Notes: generated by a model not told the origin, from the sequence alone. A stretch of DNA of 64,000 nucleotides from Alphaproteobacteria bacterium (GCA_006844765.1 SPJV01000102.1:1-64000), one strand, 5' to 3'. Shown: positions 52,146 to 61,831, numbered from the stretch's first letter. Translations and numbers: made by a program.

Positions 52146-53108
52146 ATGATCCCAATCAACATTGTGCAGTCGACAGCAGAAAAGCTGATGGAAAAGGCCG
52201 CTATTGAGATCCCGTCCGACTATCTGGAGGGCCTCAAACGAACTGCGGCGGCGGAAGATGGCGATCTTTCATCCTTTGTGCTGCAAGCCATGCTGGAGAA
52301 TTACGAAGCTGCGAAAGAGGACCGGCGGGCCATGTGTGGGGACACCGGTTGCCCGCGCTGGTACGTGAAGATGGGGAACGAGGCCCGGATTGAAGACGGT
52401 CCCATCGGCCTGGAAGCAGCCCTTCGACGGGCAACAGCAAGGGCCACGGCAGCAATTCCTCTGCGTCCCAACCGCGTCCATCCACTTTGGCGCACCGATC
52501 ATGACAACAATGTCGGGATCGGCGCACCCGAGATCGAATATGCCTTCGAACCGGAAGGGGATTTTATCGACCTGACCACCGTGCATAAGGGAGGGTTGTT
52601 CGGCACAGACTATCGGATGCTGTTCCCCGCCGATGGAATTGAAGGGATCAAGCGGTTCTTTCTCGACAGCTTGGTTGCATTTGGAAAGCGCGGACTTGCC
52701 TGCCAGCCGGCCATCATCGGAATCGGGCTCGGCGGGTCGAAAGACGCCTGCATGGTGCTGGGAAAACGCGCGGCCTGTCTGCGGGTGGTCGGCGACAAAA
52801 ATCCCGATCCCAAAATCGCCGCACTAGAGGCAGAACTGAAAGACCTTGGAAACTCTATCGGCATGGGCGCTATGGGATTTGTCGGCAATTCCATGGTTAT
52901 CGATTGCAATATCGAGGTCGGCTATTGCCACACCGGTGGCATGCAAATGAGCGTCCATGCCTTCTGTCTGTCCTCACGCAGAGCATGCGCCCGCATTCAT
53001 GCCGATGGCCGTGTCGAATATCGCACCGACCCGGATTGGTTCACCCCCTATCAACGACGGGAGACGGTCGAATGGGAACCGCTTCAAAGCCAGCAAAAAT
53101 CCGCCTGA
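52146..53108 (+). CDS. Class I fumarase/tartrate dehydratase alpha subunit
   Basis: 320 residues. The iron-sulfur-ligand cysteines are seen in AMCGDTGCP (C64), SKDACMVLG, and IEVGYCHTGG, with TTVHKGGLFGTDYR before the second. This is the N-terminal half of class I fumarase, split from the C-terminal half as in TtdA/TtdB and MmcB/C-type enzymes. It begins 12 bases after the flavoprotein. The stop overlaps the beta-subunit start by 37 bases. Confidence 0.9.
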   Translation: MIPINIVQSTAEKLMEKAAIEIPSDYLEGLKRTAAAEDGDLSSFVLQAMLENYEAAKEDRRAMCGDTGCPRWYVKMGNEARIEDGPIGLEAALRRATARATAAIPLRPNRVHPLWRTDHDNNVGIGAPEIEYAFEPEGDFIDLTTVHKGGLFGTDYRMLFPADGIEGIKRFFLDSLVAFGKRGLACQPAIIGIGLGGSKDACMVLGKRAACLRVVGDKNPDPKIAALEAELKDLGNSIGMGAMGFVGNSMVIDCNIEVGYCHTGGMQMSVHAFCLSSRRACARIHADGRVEYRTDPDWFTPYQRRETVEWEPLQSQQKSA

Positions 53109-53749
53109 GCACAAATCCCGATCAAGCGGCTCTTGCGGCATTGAAATTGGGCGACATCGTCTATCTGGACGGTTGCGTCTATACGGGACGAGAGGGTGTT
53201 TATAAACGCGCCGTCGACGAGGGCCTGCCTCTCCCACTCGATCTTCCAGCACAGAGTGCTGCGAATTTCCATTGCTCCCCCGCCGCTGTGGTCGAGCCGG
53301 ATGGCAGCTACACCATGGGAGCTGTAACGGCTACCGCCTCCTTTCGCTTCACAAAATGGATTGGGGATTGGTTCAAGCTTTCAGGCGCGAAGTTGATCAT
53401 CGGTAAGGGCGGCATGAGTACGGATGACTACCGCGATCACTTCGTCCCCAATGGGGCGATCTATTTAACCACGGTGGGGTATGGGACCGGGGCCTTACTG
53501 GGACGAGGTGTGAAGCGCGTTCGCGACCTCCATTGGCGGGACACGCTCGGCCTGGCCCAAGCGATGTGGGTGATTGAGGTCGAAAACTTCGGCCCCTTCA
53601 TTGTCGAGAGTGACCTCGCGGGGAATAGCCTGTTCGAGCGAGAGAATGCCAAGATCGCCAAAAACCTGGCTGCGGCATATGAGGGCACACGGCCTGCGAC
53701 TTTGAAACGGTTCGGCGAGACTGATGATCGGTCAGATGAGCTGATTTAA
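53072..53749 (+). CDS. Class I fumarase/tartrate dehydratase beta subunit
   Basis: 225 residues from the ATG at 53072 (the open frame starts earlier but overlaps the alpha subunit). LGDIVYLDGCVYTGREGVYKR, IGKGGMSTDDY and VENFGPFIVESDLAGNSLFE are the TtdB/fumarase C-terminal signature. With the alpha subunit it would hydrate a fumarate-like double bond formed by the flavoprotein upstream. Last gene of the operon. Confidence 0.9.
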   Translation: MGTASKPAKIRLSTNPDQAALAALKLGDIVYLDGCVYTGREGVYKRAVDEGLPLPLDLPAQSAANFHCSPAAVVEPDGSYTMGAVTATASFRFTKWIGDWFKLSGAKLIIGKGGMSTDDYRDHFVPNGAIYLTTVGYGTGALLGRGVKRVRDLHWRDTLGLAQAMWVIEVENFGPFIVESDLAGNSLFERENAKIAKNLAAAYEGTRPATLKRFGETDDRSDELI

Positions 53750-53826
53750 CCCTTGGTTCCCTTGGGTCTTAGCCATACTCTTCCACGATCCATGATTGAA
53801 ACCCTGTGGTGGAGGAGGCCGCAGCG

Positions 53827-54651
53827 ATGGCACCGCCACAACTGGCACTTCAACTGATCGAGAACGGACAATACTTGTCGACGGCCCCGCTCGACAATGG
53901 ACAATGGAACAGCGTCTGGCGCGTAACAGGACGAAGCGGCTCACGCTATATCGTAAAGCGCTTTCGATCCCCATGGGCTCACAATAATGAGGTGACGGCC
54001 CTGGGTATCGCCAAGATGCAACGCATTCCGGTCCCCGATATCCATGCCATCAGCGCTTTATCAATCGTCTACCCTGACAATGGCGCGGTCGCCTGTGGCG
54101 AGATTAATGAAGGGTTGGCCAGAAACTGTGGCTTCTGGCTGTCGCGAATTCATCAGGTGAAAGACCTGCCAAAGCACCTACATCACAATCCCCGAACAAC
54201 GATGGCGGGTCAGACTTTGTTGCGCGCGCGCCATGCCGGGTTGGATCTTTCCCCTAATTGCCTTGTCCATGGCGATTTAACACCGACCAACGCGCTTTGT
54301 GATACAACCGGGCGGTTCATGTACATCATCGATTGGGAGGAAGCCGGTCTTGGCCACCCCTTGGCTGATCTGATGCTAACACTAATCGAATTCAGTTGCC
54401 ACAAACCGGCGCTCGCGAGGAATTTCGTCGAATGGATCACTCTAGGTTATTTCCACTCTCATCACACCTCACAGAGCTTTGGCAGTTGGCAGGATAGAGA
54501 TCTGCGACAGGGCCTATTCAAGGCTGCTTTTGCAACTTTGCGCGGGTGGGCAGAAGAAAATGACAAGCGGGATTTATTAATACGCTATGACGACGGCTGC
54601 GCCGCTGCCGAAGCCGCTATCGTTGGGCAATCGTCTGTTCCCCACGTCTGA
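53827..54651 (+). CDS. Aminoglycoside-phosphotransferase-fold kinase
   Basis: 274 residues from the ATG at 53827, which has GGAGGAGG at good spacing; a GTG at 53806 is in frame. The Brenner box is CLVHGDLTPTNAL and the metal site is YIIDWEEAGLGHP. The N-terminal lobe has KRF in YIVKRFRSP, the likely ATP lysine. The family includes choline, homoserine and thiamine kinases and antibiotic kinases; no specific substrate can be named. The 3' end overlaps the convergent methyltransferase gene by 35 bases. Confidence 0.82.
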   Translation: MAPPQLALQLIENGQYLSTAPLDNGQWNSVWRVTGRSGSRYIVKRFRSPWAHNNEVTALGIAKMQRIPVPDIHAISALSIVYPDNGAVACGEINEGLARNCGFWLSRIHQVKDLPKHLHHNPRTTMAGQTLLRARHAGLDLSPNCLVHGDLTPTNALCDTTGRFMYIIDWEEAGLGHPLADLMLTLIEFSCHKPALARNFVEWITLGYFHSHHTSQSFGSWQDRDLRQGLFKAAFATLRGWAEENDKRDLLIRYDDGCAAAEAAIVGQSSVPHV

Positions 54652-56248
54652 TTTTGCCCATCAAAACGCAGGTCTTGCAGGTACCACACTCACTCGCCGA
54701 GCCATCCTCAGCCCAGACTGGGGTGCGACATGTCCAACACAGATCGACCAACGCCTGTCCCATGTAATCCATTTGCGCCTTCTTGGGGATGATCTTCAAT
54801 TGAAAGAAACGGGGGGCCGGATTTGGATAGCAACTGCCCTGAACACAATTCAGGACATTTTCAAATCTTTCGATCTCACTCGCCCCAAAATACTCCAACT
54901 CCTCTTCAAGACAGGTGCCGGATGTCCAGCGGTCAAAGCCGATGCCCCGATCTACAATCAATGAGCTATGAACGATACCGACCTCAAACCCGACAGCCAT
55001 ATCGTCCATTCCAAAGGCACGGAAGCGGGATCGGTCAATCGCGGATTCCGTGTAGATAAAGTCGCGAACCGTCTTTTTTAGATAGTCGACAACCACCCTG
55101 CAGGCCCGCGCTTCGGCTTCATGACGGCGTTCGATATTAACAAAATGGATATGGTGGGCGACGATCTCATCATCAGACTCCTTCAAGAGCCTGTAGAGCA
55201 CATAAACGCTGTCTATGCCCCCTGAGAACATCACCAAGGTTATCTGTTTTCGGCGACTGACGATCACCTGAACATCCGGGGTACGGGTTTGAACAAGTGT
55301 GTCGCGTTTGAAACCCGGCGCTTCCTCAAATGGGTTTTCACCAAGATCATCAGGATAGAACTGGTGCCGTATAACAGGCGGTGTATCCAAAGGGACGGCC
55401 CCGGCATCCAACTCAGTCTGGGGTCCAGCTTCAGCAACCTCTTCTTGCGTTGGGCGGCGGGCCAACAGGATCGGCTGATAGAACCCCGTTTCTGCAGGAT
55501 ACACCCATTGCAAGTCGACAAAACCTGCATCCCGCGCCATCACCGCAATCTCTTCAACCGGTGTCGCCCGATAGTCAATTTCAACGGATCGGCTTTCGAC
55601 AACATCGCCAAGACCAATTCGAAAATAACGGGTCTTATAATCGCGCGATCGCGGCGTTCCACTCCAGAGCCGTTGTTCCAGGTAGATAAACTGCCCTCCA
55701 GAATCCTTACTCAAGGATGGCATTCCATAGCTCTCATCCGGCTCAGTCGCCATCAGGTGATCGAAATCATGGGTCGACAAGGCAAGAACGCCATTGGGGC
55801 GTATAAGGTCGAATAGCTTTTTCAGGCACGCTCGTTGCGCGTCATCACTACGGAAATGCGCGAGGAATGTCGTTAGCGCAAGAATACCATCTACAGCCTT
55901 ATTGCCTTCAGGTTCGTACGCCATGAGATCCGCAACATGCAGCGTTCCCTCCAATTTTCTTTCGGACAATAGTGTTTGGGCTGCAGCAATCGAACTTTCC
56001 GATAGATCGAGTCCAACGACCTCATATTCTTCCAAAGCCAAAGCAGCGCTTGAAAGCCCGGTTCCGCAACCGACATCCAAGACACGACCTGTCGGCAAAC
56101 GAGTGGCCAGTGACTTTCGAATAGTGCCACGGAACAATTCAATCGCTGCATCGCTGTCTCCCCAGAGCGCATTGTACCACTCCGAGAACTGATCATAGGA
56201 CGTGGACAAAACCTTTGATCGAGCCTGGTTGTCACCGCTCTTCGTCAT
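54617..56248 (-). CDS. Fusion of SAM methyltransferase and QueC-like PP-loop enzyme
   Basis: 543 residues in two parts. Residues 50-265 are a class I SAM methyltransferase, with motif I VLDVGCGTGLS at 57-66 and motif II around GLDLSES. Residues 335-543 are a PP-loop ATP pyrophosphatase, with SGGIDS at 342-347 and a C-terminal five-cysteine segment: C504, C507, C521, C524 and C527. The end CxxCxxC resembles the zinc site of QueC (7-cyano-7-deazaguanine synthase). HIHFVN after the P-loop also fits that group. The ATG overlaps the HlyD stop (ATGA). I do not know of a named family with this fusion. It may act on the exported product or on its own small molecule. Confidence 0.75.
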   Translation of the reverse strand: MTKSGDNQARSKVLSTSYDQFSEWYNALWGDSDAAIELFRGTIRKSLATRLPTGRVLDVGCGTGLSSAALALEEYEVVGLDLSESSIAAAQTLLSERKLEGTLHVADLMAYEPEGNKAVDGILALTTFLAHFRSDDAQRACLKKLFDLIRPNGVLALSTHDFDHLMATEPDESYGMPSLSKDSGGQFIYLEQRLWSGTPRSRDYKTRYFRIGLGDVVESRSVEIDYRATPVEEIAVMARDAGFVDLQWVYPAETGFYQPILLARRPTQEEVAEAGPQTELDAGAVPLDTPPVIRHQFYPDDLGENPFEEAPGFKRDTLVQTRTPDVQVIVSRRKQITLVMFSGGIDSVYVLYRLLKESDDEIVAHHIHFVNIERRHEAEARACRVVVDYLKKTVRDFIYTESAIDRSRFRAFGMDDMAVGFEVGIVHSSLIVDRGIGFDRWTSGTCLEEELEYFGASEIERFENVLNCVQGSCYPNPAPRFFQLKIIPKKAQMDYMGQALVDLCWTCRTPVWAEDGSASECGTCKTCVLMGKIRRGEQTIAQR

Positions 56249-57747
56249 CGCTCGCGTCCGGCCTCATCCCGATATCGGAGGAGTGGGGAGAACAGGAACT
56301 CAATGATCCGACGCTTACCGGTCTTCACCTCAACAGAGACAGACATTCCTGGTGTCAAAGTAACGTCTTCCCCTTTCACGGTAATAAAGGTCTTATCGAG
56401 GGAAACACGGGTATCATAGACAGGCCCTAAATTTTCATCATCAATCGCATCGCCGGACATATGCAGCACTTCGCCATCAATCGTGCCGTACTTTGTGAAT
56501 TGGAAGGAATCGACCTTAATCTCGACCGGTTGTCCTGCTTGAACCCAGCCTTTGTCCTTGTTCAGGACCTGTGCCCGAATTTCCAGTGGTGCATCTTGCG
56601 GCACCAAATAGGCGAGCGGTTCAGCAGGCGTAACGACTCCCCCAACCGTGTGCACAGCCAATTGCTGGATGGTCCCGTCGACCGGCGCAATCAGACGATG
56701 CTGGCTTTCTCGCTTTTCCGCCTTACGCAGGGCCAAATCGGTTTGTTCGAAAGTCTTTTGCGCTTCCAACAATTGCGCATAGGCATCGCGCTCCGTATCA
56801 GCCCGTAACTTGCCCATCTCCTTTCGGGCTGCCTCGATAGAGGCATCAATCTCACGACGACGTTGCTTTTGGATAAGGATGTCCTGTTGCGATTCGATCA
56901 ATAAGGTCCGCACCTCTAGCCATTGCGGTTTCGGCGTCACCCCTTTGTCCAAAAGCTTCTTGAGCGCTTGTTCGCGTTCTTCGACCAGCGGCAGAGTTTG
57001 ACGGAGTTTCTGAAGCTCCGCATCAACGCCGGCGCGTTCTGCCTCCCGCCGCGCCATATCCGCCTCCAGGGCCTGCATCTGCGCCTCAAAGGCAAAGATG
57101 TCACTTTCCAGGCGGCGACTATTCATACTGACCAAAGTCTCCGGCGCCTCGTTGGGTGGTGAAAATCCGAACTCCGCACCGGCCAAGACACCGATGAATG
57201 CCTCCAGTCGCGCCATCTCAACAGCAGCTTCAACGCGCTCACGGATCATTTGATCCTTATCGACCTCGCTGTCGGTGGGGTCGAGTTCCACCAGCACCTC
57301 ACCGGCGCGGACAAATTGGCCATCTCGAATATGAATCGCCCGGACTGTTCCCGTTTCCAGCGGCTGAATAATTTTGACGCCGCCCGCCGGAATAATTTTC
57401 CCCGTCGCAACCGCAACAATATCCACTTCGCCAATGGTCGCCCAGGTAATCGCGATTAGAAAGAATGCCCCGAGCGACAGTGCTATTGCACGACCGGCTG
57501 GGTTCGCCGGCGTTTCCAAAATTTCCAGGGCTGCCGGTAAAAACTCACGCTCTTCGCCCGTCGGCCGTGCAGGTCTTGCCGCTCCCGCTTGATCGTCCTG
57601 CGCGACAGTCTCCGCCCCTTGACCCTGCAAGTGTGGAGGTGGGGCTGCCTCGCTATTCGGTGCAGGGGGCGACCCGGGTTTCGCTTCCGAAGCCGGCACC
57701 TTCTTCGGTTCGATCCGACCGATAGGCTGACCGTCACTCGGTGCCAT
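56245..57747 (-). CDS. HlyD-family type I secretion adaptor
   Basis: 500 residues. A proline-rich cytoplasmic N-terminus of about 85 residues leads to one transmembrane helix (AIALSLGAFFLIAITWATI). A lipoyl half (GTVRAIHIRDGQFVRAGEVLVELDP), a long coiled coil about 190-380, and the second half (RLIAPVDGTIQQLAVHTVGG) follow. It connects the ABC transporter to an outer-membrane TolC. The start overlaps the transporter gene by 14 bases and the stop overlaps the methyltransferase fusion. No TolC gene is in the window. Confidence 0.93.
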   Translation of the reverse strand: MAPSDGQPIGRIEPKKVPASEAKPGSPPAPNSEAAPPPHLQGQGAETVAQDDQAGAARPARPTGEEREFLPAALEILETPANPAGRAIALSLGAFFLIAITWATIGEVDIVAVATGKIIPAGGVKIIQPLETGTVRAIHIRDGQFVRAGEVLVELDPTDSEVDKDQMIRERVEAAVEMARLEAFIGVLAGAEFGFSPPNEAPETLVSMNSRRLESDIFAFEAQMQALEADMARREAERAGVDAELQKLRQTLPLVEEREQALKKLLDKGVTPKPQWLEVRTLLIESQQDILIQKQRRREIDASIEAARKEMGKLRADTERDAYAQLLEAQKTFEQTDLALRKAEKRESQHRLIAPVDGTIQQLAVHTVGGVVTPAEPLAYLVPQDAPLEIRAQVLNKDKGWVQAGQPVEIKVDSFQFTKYGTIDGEVLHMSGDAIDDENLGPVYDTRVSLDKTFITVKGEDVTLTPGMSVSVEVKTGKRRIIEFLFSPLLRYRDEAGRER

Positions 57748-59935
57748 CGGCTATCTCCCCAGCTTGTATGCGCCACAACGTTGCATAACGACCATCACTC
57801 TTTAGCAATTCATCATGCGTTCCGTCTTCGACCACCTCACCCTTATCGACAGAAATAATACGATCTGCCGTTCGCACCGTTGAGAGACGGTGAGCGATGA
57901 TGATCACCGTCCTTCCCTTACAGATTTCACGCATATTGGTTTGAATGACTCGCTCGGATTCATAATCAAGCGCACTGGTCGCTTCATCCAAAATCAAGAT
58001 GCGCGGATCCCCCATCAAAGCACGCGCAATCGCGATGCGCTGGCGCTGTCCGCCCGACAGATTTGATCCCCGCTCTCCAACCTGGGTATCATAGCCTTCA
58101 GCCAATTCGCAGATAAAATCATGGGCACCGGCAGTCTTTGCTGCTGAGACCACGCGCTCCATCGGAATGCCAGGATCGGAAAGGGCGATATTCTCACGAA
58201 CAGTTCGGTTGAATAGCAGGTTCTCCTGCAATACGACCCCGACTTGCCGCCTTAACCAGGCGGTGTCCACCATGGCAAGATCAACACCATCGACCAATAC
58301 CCGACCGCTTTCCGGCACATACATCCTCTGCACGAGCTTTGTCAGCGTCGACTTTCCCGAGCCGGAAGGACCAACAACGCCGATAACCTGTCCGCACGGT
58401 ATGTCGATTGAAACACGTCGCAACACCTCTGGCAGATCGGGCCGATAGCGGAAGGTCACATTTTCGAATCTGATTTCACCATCAATGCTCTTCAAAGTCG
58501 CGCGGTTTGGATTATGTGCCGGCTCTCGGGGGGCGTTTAGAACGTCCCCCAGACGATCAATCGAAATCCGGGCTTGTTGAAAATCGTTCCAAAGTTGCGC
58601 TAACCGAAGGATTGGACCGGTCACACGACCAGACAACATGTTGAAGGCAACCAGTTGACCGACACTCAGTTCGCCTTCAACCACGGACAATGCTCCAAGA
58701 TAGAGCGTCAAAGCCATGGTGATCTTACTAATCAATTGCGTCAGGTTACCGGCAATGTTGCCCAGATTGGCCGCCCGGAAACTGGAGCGGACATAAGCGG
58801 CGAGGAGTTCTTCCCACCGGCGCTGTGACTGCGGCTCTACCGCAAGAGCCTTCAGTGTTTCGACACCTGTCACATTCTCTACCAGGAAGGCCTGGCTGGC
58901 GGCTCCTCGTTGGAATTTTTCCTCCACCCGCGCACGAAGGATGGGTGTGACGAAGAAAGCCAGCGTGATGTAAAACGGAATGGACCCGAGCACGACCATC
59001 GTTAAGAGCGGGCTGAAATGCCACATCACAAAAAAGAAGATCACGGTGAAGAACAAATCCATCACCAGCGTCAACGCAGACCCAGTGATAAAGTTCCGGA
59101 TGTTTTCGAGTTCCCGGACACGCGCGACAGTCTGCCCGACCTGGCGAGCCTCAAAATACGCGATGGGAAGCCCCATCAAGTGGTCAAACAGTTTTGCACC
59201 AAGTTCCACATCAATTCGGTTTGTCGTATGGGCAAAGATATACGTCCTCAACAGTCCCATGAGGACTTCAAAGACCGACACGACGACAAGCCCGAAGACC
59301 AATACATCAAGCGTCGTTAAACCCCTGTGGACAAGGACCTTGTCGATCACAACCTGAAAGAACAGCGGTGAGATCAATCCAAAGCATTGCAGGAAGAACG
59401 AGGCCACCAACACCTCAGAAAACAACCGTTTATACTTCAGAACGGGAGGGACGAACCAACTGATATCGAACTTGGACCCCCTGCCGAACATCTTCGCACG
59501 GCGTGACGCAAGGATGACACGACCAGTCCAACGCGATTCAAAATCCGCCTGCTCTACCGCGATGACCTTACCGGCAATCGGATCTTGGATAAGCATCTTG
59601 CCTTCCCGGATCCCCCCGATCAGCACAAAGGTTGGGTCGCCATCTGGTTCCGCAGGCGCAATTTCAGCAATCGCCGGCATCGATGTCGAGCCAAGCTTCT
59701 TCCAGTTTGATTTCAGAATTCGAGCCTTGAGCTCCAAACGTCGGGCGGCGCGCAAAAGCGTTTCCGCATCCATAGGGCGTCCGGGTTCGGCATATTGGTG
59801 CCGCAACTGACCGACATCGCCCGGCAAATCAAACATCCGCAACATGGTAACAAGGCAAAGAGCGCCCGTATCCGGCGCCTCCTCTTCAGCACCCGTCCCA
59901 CCCGGATCAATTGTTGCAGTTGTATCGGAACTCAA
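57734..59935 (-). CDS. Type I secretion ABC transporter with C39-like domain (HlyB-like)
   Basis: 733 residues. Residues 20-140 are a C39-type domain in which the catalytic Cys is replaced: DTG at 22-24 in place of DCG, so it is a C39-like (CLD) domain that binds but does not cleave the substrate, as in HlyB. Residues 165-445 are the transmembrane part. The ATPase has Walker A GPSGSGKST at 522-530, LSGGQRQR and the Walker B ILILDEATS. It would export a protein with an uncleaved C-terminal signal. Upstream is a subtilase remnant that may have been its cargo. Confidence 0.94.
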   Translation of the reverse strand: MSSDTTATIDPGGTGAEEEAPDTGALCLVTMLRMFDLPGDVGQLRHQYAEPGRPMDAETLLRAARRLELKARILKSNWKKLGSTSMPAIAEIAPAEPDGDPTFVLIGGIREGKMLIQDPIAGKVIAVEQADFESRWTGRVILASRRAKMFGRGSKFDISWFVPPVLKYKRLFSEVLVASFFLQCFGLISPLFFQVVIDKVLVHRGLTTLDVLVFGLVVVSVFEVLMGLLRTYIFAHTTNRIDVELGAKLFDHLMGLPIAYFEARQVGQTVARVRELENIRNFITGSALTLVMDLFFTVIFFFVMWHFSPLLTMVVLGSIPFYITLAFFVTPILRARVEEKFQRGAASQAFLVENVTGVETLKALAVEPQSQRRWEELLAAYVRSSFRAANLGNIAGNLTQLISKITMALTLYLGALSVVEGELSVGQLVAFNMLSGRVTGPILRLAQLWNDFQQARISIDRLGDVLNAPREPAHNPNRATLKSIDGEIRFENVTFRYRPDLPEVLRRVSIDIPCGQVIGVVGPSGSGKSTLTKLVQRMYVPESGRVLVDGVDLAMVDTAWLRRQVGVVLQENLLFNRTVRENIALSDPGIPMERVVSAAKTAGAHDFICELAEGYDTQVGERGSNLSGGQRQRIAIARALMGDPRILILDEATSALDYESERVIQTNMREICKGRTVIIIAHRLSTVRTADRIISVDKGEVVEDGTHDELLKSDGRYATLWRIQAGEIADGTE

Positions 59936-60026
59936 AACTGCTAACCCCGCAGTAGAAATATTTAGCGCTTCGTCGCCTACAGGTTAGCAAACCGACGGAA
60001 TTCTACAATCCTGACAGGAATCCAGC

Positions 60027-60544
60027 CTATCCGCCGCTCGACCAGTAATCACCAGACCCGACAGCAATTTTTGAGTAGTCGTCTTCATTTTCAGGTGCAG
60101 GCATCACACTATCACCAACCCCTGCATTGCTTGGCTGAGCCATAGCAGAGGCGAGCTGTTGAGCAGCAGTTGCAGTGGGATCAGAGAGTCATTATTGACG
60201 CCATCCCAGTCTAGATCAGAGCGGAGGCTACCGACCAAGTCCGGGTGATTGGGATCAATACCCTCGTCAACCACGCCGACTTTAACCCCGCGCCCCTGAT
60301 AATCATCCCACACCGTGGTGACATTCATATCGGTCGCCGGGTTCGACGTATTCAGCAAATGCCACTGACGGGAAAATTCGCTATCGCCGGGGGTCAACTG
60401 CGCAGTGACATCCCCTGTCTCACCAATCTGCGGCTCGATCACAGGTGTCCCCACAGAGGATATGGAAGACGGCAAGGAACCCCCGGCGAGCGTTACGTTC
60501 GCCGGCGCGTCATCCATGACCTCTTCCACCTCACGATCAGACAT
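60027..60544 (-). pseudogene. Subtilase (S8) gene with internal deletion and frameshift
   Basis: From the ATG at 60544 the protein reads through QWHLLNTSNPATDMNVTTVW and GVKVGVVDEGIDPNHPDL, the first part of an S8 catalytic domain including its aspartate. After DGVNNDS the frame shifts into unrelated residues and stops at 60104. In another frame the downstream DNA from about 60185 to 60027 reads PTATAAQQLASAMAQPSN and ends DYWSSGG, a plausible native C-terminus. The His and Ser regions of the catalytic domain are missing between them. The simplest reading is an out-of-frame internal deletion of the former secreted protease. Confidence 0.75.
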
Positions 60545-61032
60545 TGCTGACCCCACCCAAAACCGGTCGCCATGGGTTATCACCCAGGGAAACCGGAACA
60601 TGCATCAGCGCATTTTCAGCCAATGCGTCATTCCAAAAACCATACCCCACGTCACAACCTCCCAAACCAGGTAAAAATTGCTTGGTAGTAACTGAGGCCC
60701 CTCCAACTCATCCAACTATCAACTTACCGAAAACTGCCGCCCCGAGAAGCGCGACCACTCATCGCTTACGCAAGGTTTCGGCCATCCTACAGAACAAATC
60801 ATGCCATGAGAATGTGGCAGAAATCTGTCTACAATCACCAGTACAACATAAAATACGCCCACTCAACATCCGCGAGACGCCTCGCCTGGAAGAGCGGTGC
60901 ATCCATGGATAGCATACTATAACGATTCTCGCACAATCGCGCTAGTAGTATTTGCACAGGCCAGCCCTTGCGAACAAAGGCTCGCCCATTCTTCCAAAAC
61001 ACAAGTTACAATCGTGTTAGATTTTTTTTAAA
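60545..61032. other. Intergenic region upstream of the subtilase remnant
   Basis: No gene is supported in about 490 bases. Short open frames lack ribosome sites and recognisable domains. It must hold the promoter for the reverse-strand subtilase and possibly the secretion operon. A hairpin with a T-run lies at its far end, next to the SDR stop codon. Confidence 0.5.
60998..61029 (+). terminator. Hairpin with T-run between SDR gene and subtilase remnant
   Basis: AACAC (60998-61002) and GTGTT (61014-61018) can pair around an 11-base loop, followed on the forward strand by eight T. On the reverse strand, which carries the adjacent SDR gene, the T-run is only four, so it may be a weak bidirectional terminator. 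Confidence 0.4.
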
Positions 61033-61794
61033 TTATCGCGGTGCTAGCCGGACGGCGCTGTCCAGGCGGACCACTTCACCATTCATGATCGCATTTTGGA
61101 TCATATGGAGGGCGAGGCTGGCATATTCGTCCGGACGCCCGAATCGGCTTGGAAACGGCAGGGTTGCGGCGAGGCTATCTTGAACCTCTTGCGGCATGCC
61201 CAACAGCATCGGTGTGCCAAAGAGCCCCGGCGCAATTGCGTTAACGCGAATGCCTGCCTTGGCGAATTCACGGGCCGCCGGAAGCGTCATGCCGACAACA
61301 CCGCCTTTGGACGCCGAATAAGCGGCCTGCCCGATCTGTCCTTCATAGGCTGCGACCGATGCCGTGTTGATCACCACACCGCGCTCCCCATCATCATTTG
61401 CCTCACGCGATTGCATGTCGGCTGCACAGAGACGCATCATGTTGAAGGTGCCGATCAGATTAACTTGGATGACCTTGCTGAAGGCATCCAGGGACTGCGG
61501 TCCATCGCGCCCGACAATCCGACCGGCAGGCGCGATACCCGCGCAGTTCACATTGATCGCGCAGGCACCATGCGCGTCTCTTGCCGCAGCAACCGCCGCT
61601 TCCGCGCTTTCCGCGCTGGAGACATCACAACGAAGCGCCACACCGCCGATATCCGAAGCAACAGCCTGAAGTTTCTCTTCCGCCAGATCGAGGCAGGCAA
61701 CCTTTGCCCCTGCCGATGCGAGGGCGCGGGCAACGCCTTCTCCCAAGCCTGAAGCCGCACCCGTGACGATGGCGGGTAATCCGCTGATATCCAT
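61033..61794 (-). CDS. SDR-family oxidoreductase (type 2 3-hydroxyacyl-CoA dehydrogenase-like)
   Basis: 253 residues. TGAASGLGEGVAR cofactor loop, CLDLAEEK with the NAD-selecting Asp, NCAGIAPAG, and the YSASKGG active site preceded by NTASVAAYEGQ. The sequence resembles 17-beta-HSD10/3-hydroxyacyl-CoA dehydrogenase type 2. AAGGAAA precedes the start. It follows NnrU by 37 bases and may be co-transcribed. Confidence 0.9.
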   Translation of the reverse strand: MDISGLPAIVTGAASGLGEGVARALASAGAKVACLDLAEEKLQAVASDIGGVALRCDVSSAESAEAAVAAARDAHGACAINVNCAGIAPAGRIVGRDGPQSLDAFSKVIQVNLIGTFNMMRLCAADMQSREANDDGERGVVINTASVAAYEGQIGQAAYSASKGGVVGMTLPAAREFAKAGIRVNAIAPGLFGTPMLLGMPQEVQDSLAATLPFPSRFGRPDEYASLALHMIQNAIMNGEVVRLDSAVRLAPR

Positions 61795-61831
61795 TTTATG
61801 ATTTCCTTAAGTCTGTCTGAATGCCGGGCTG

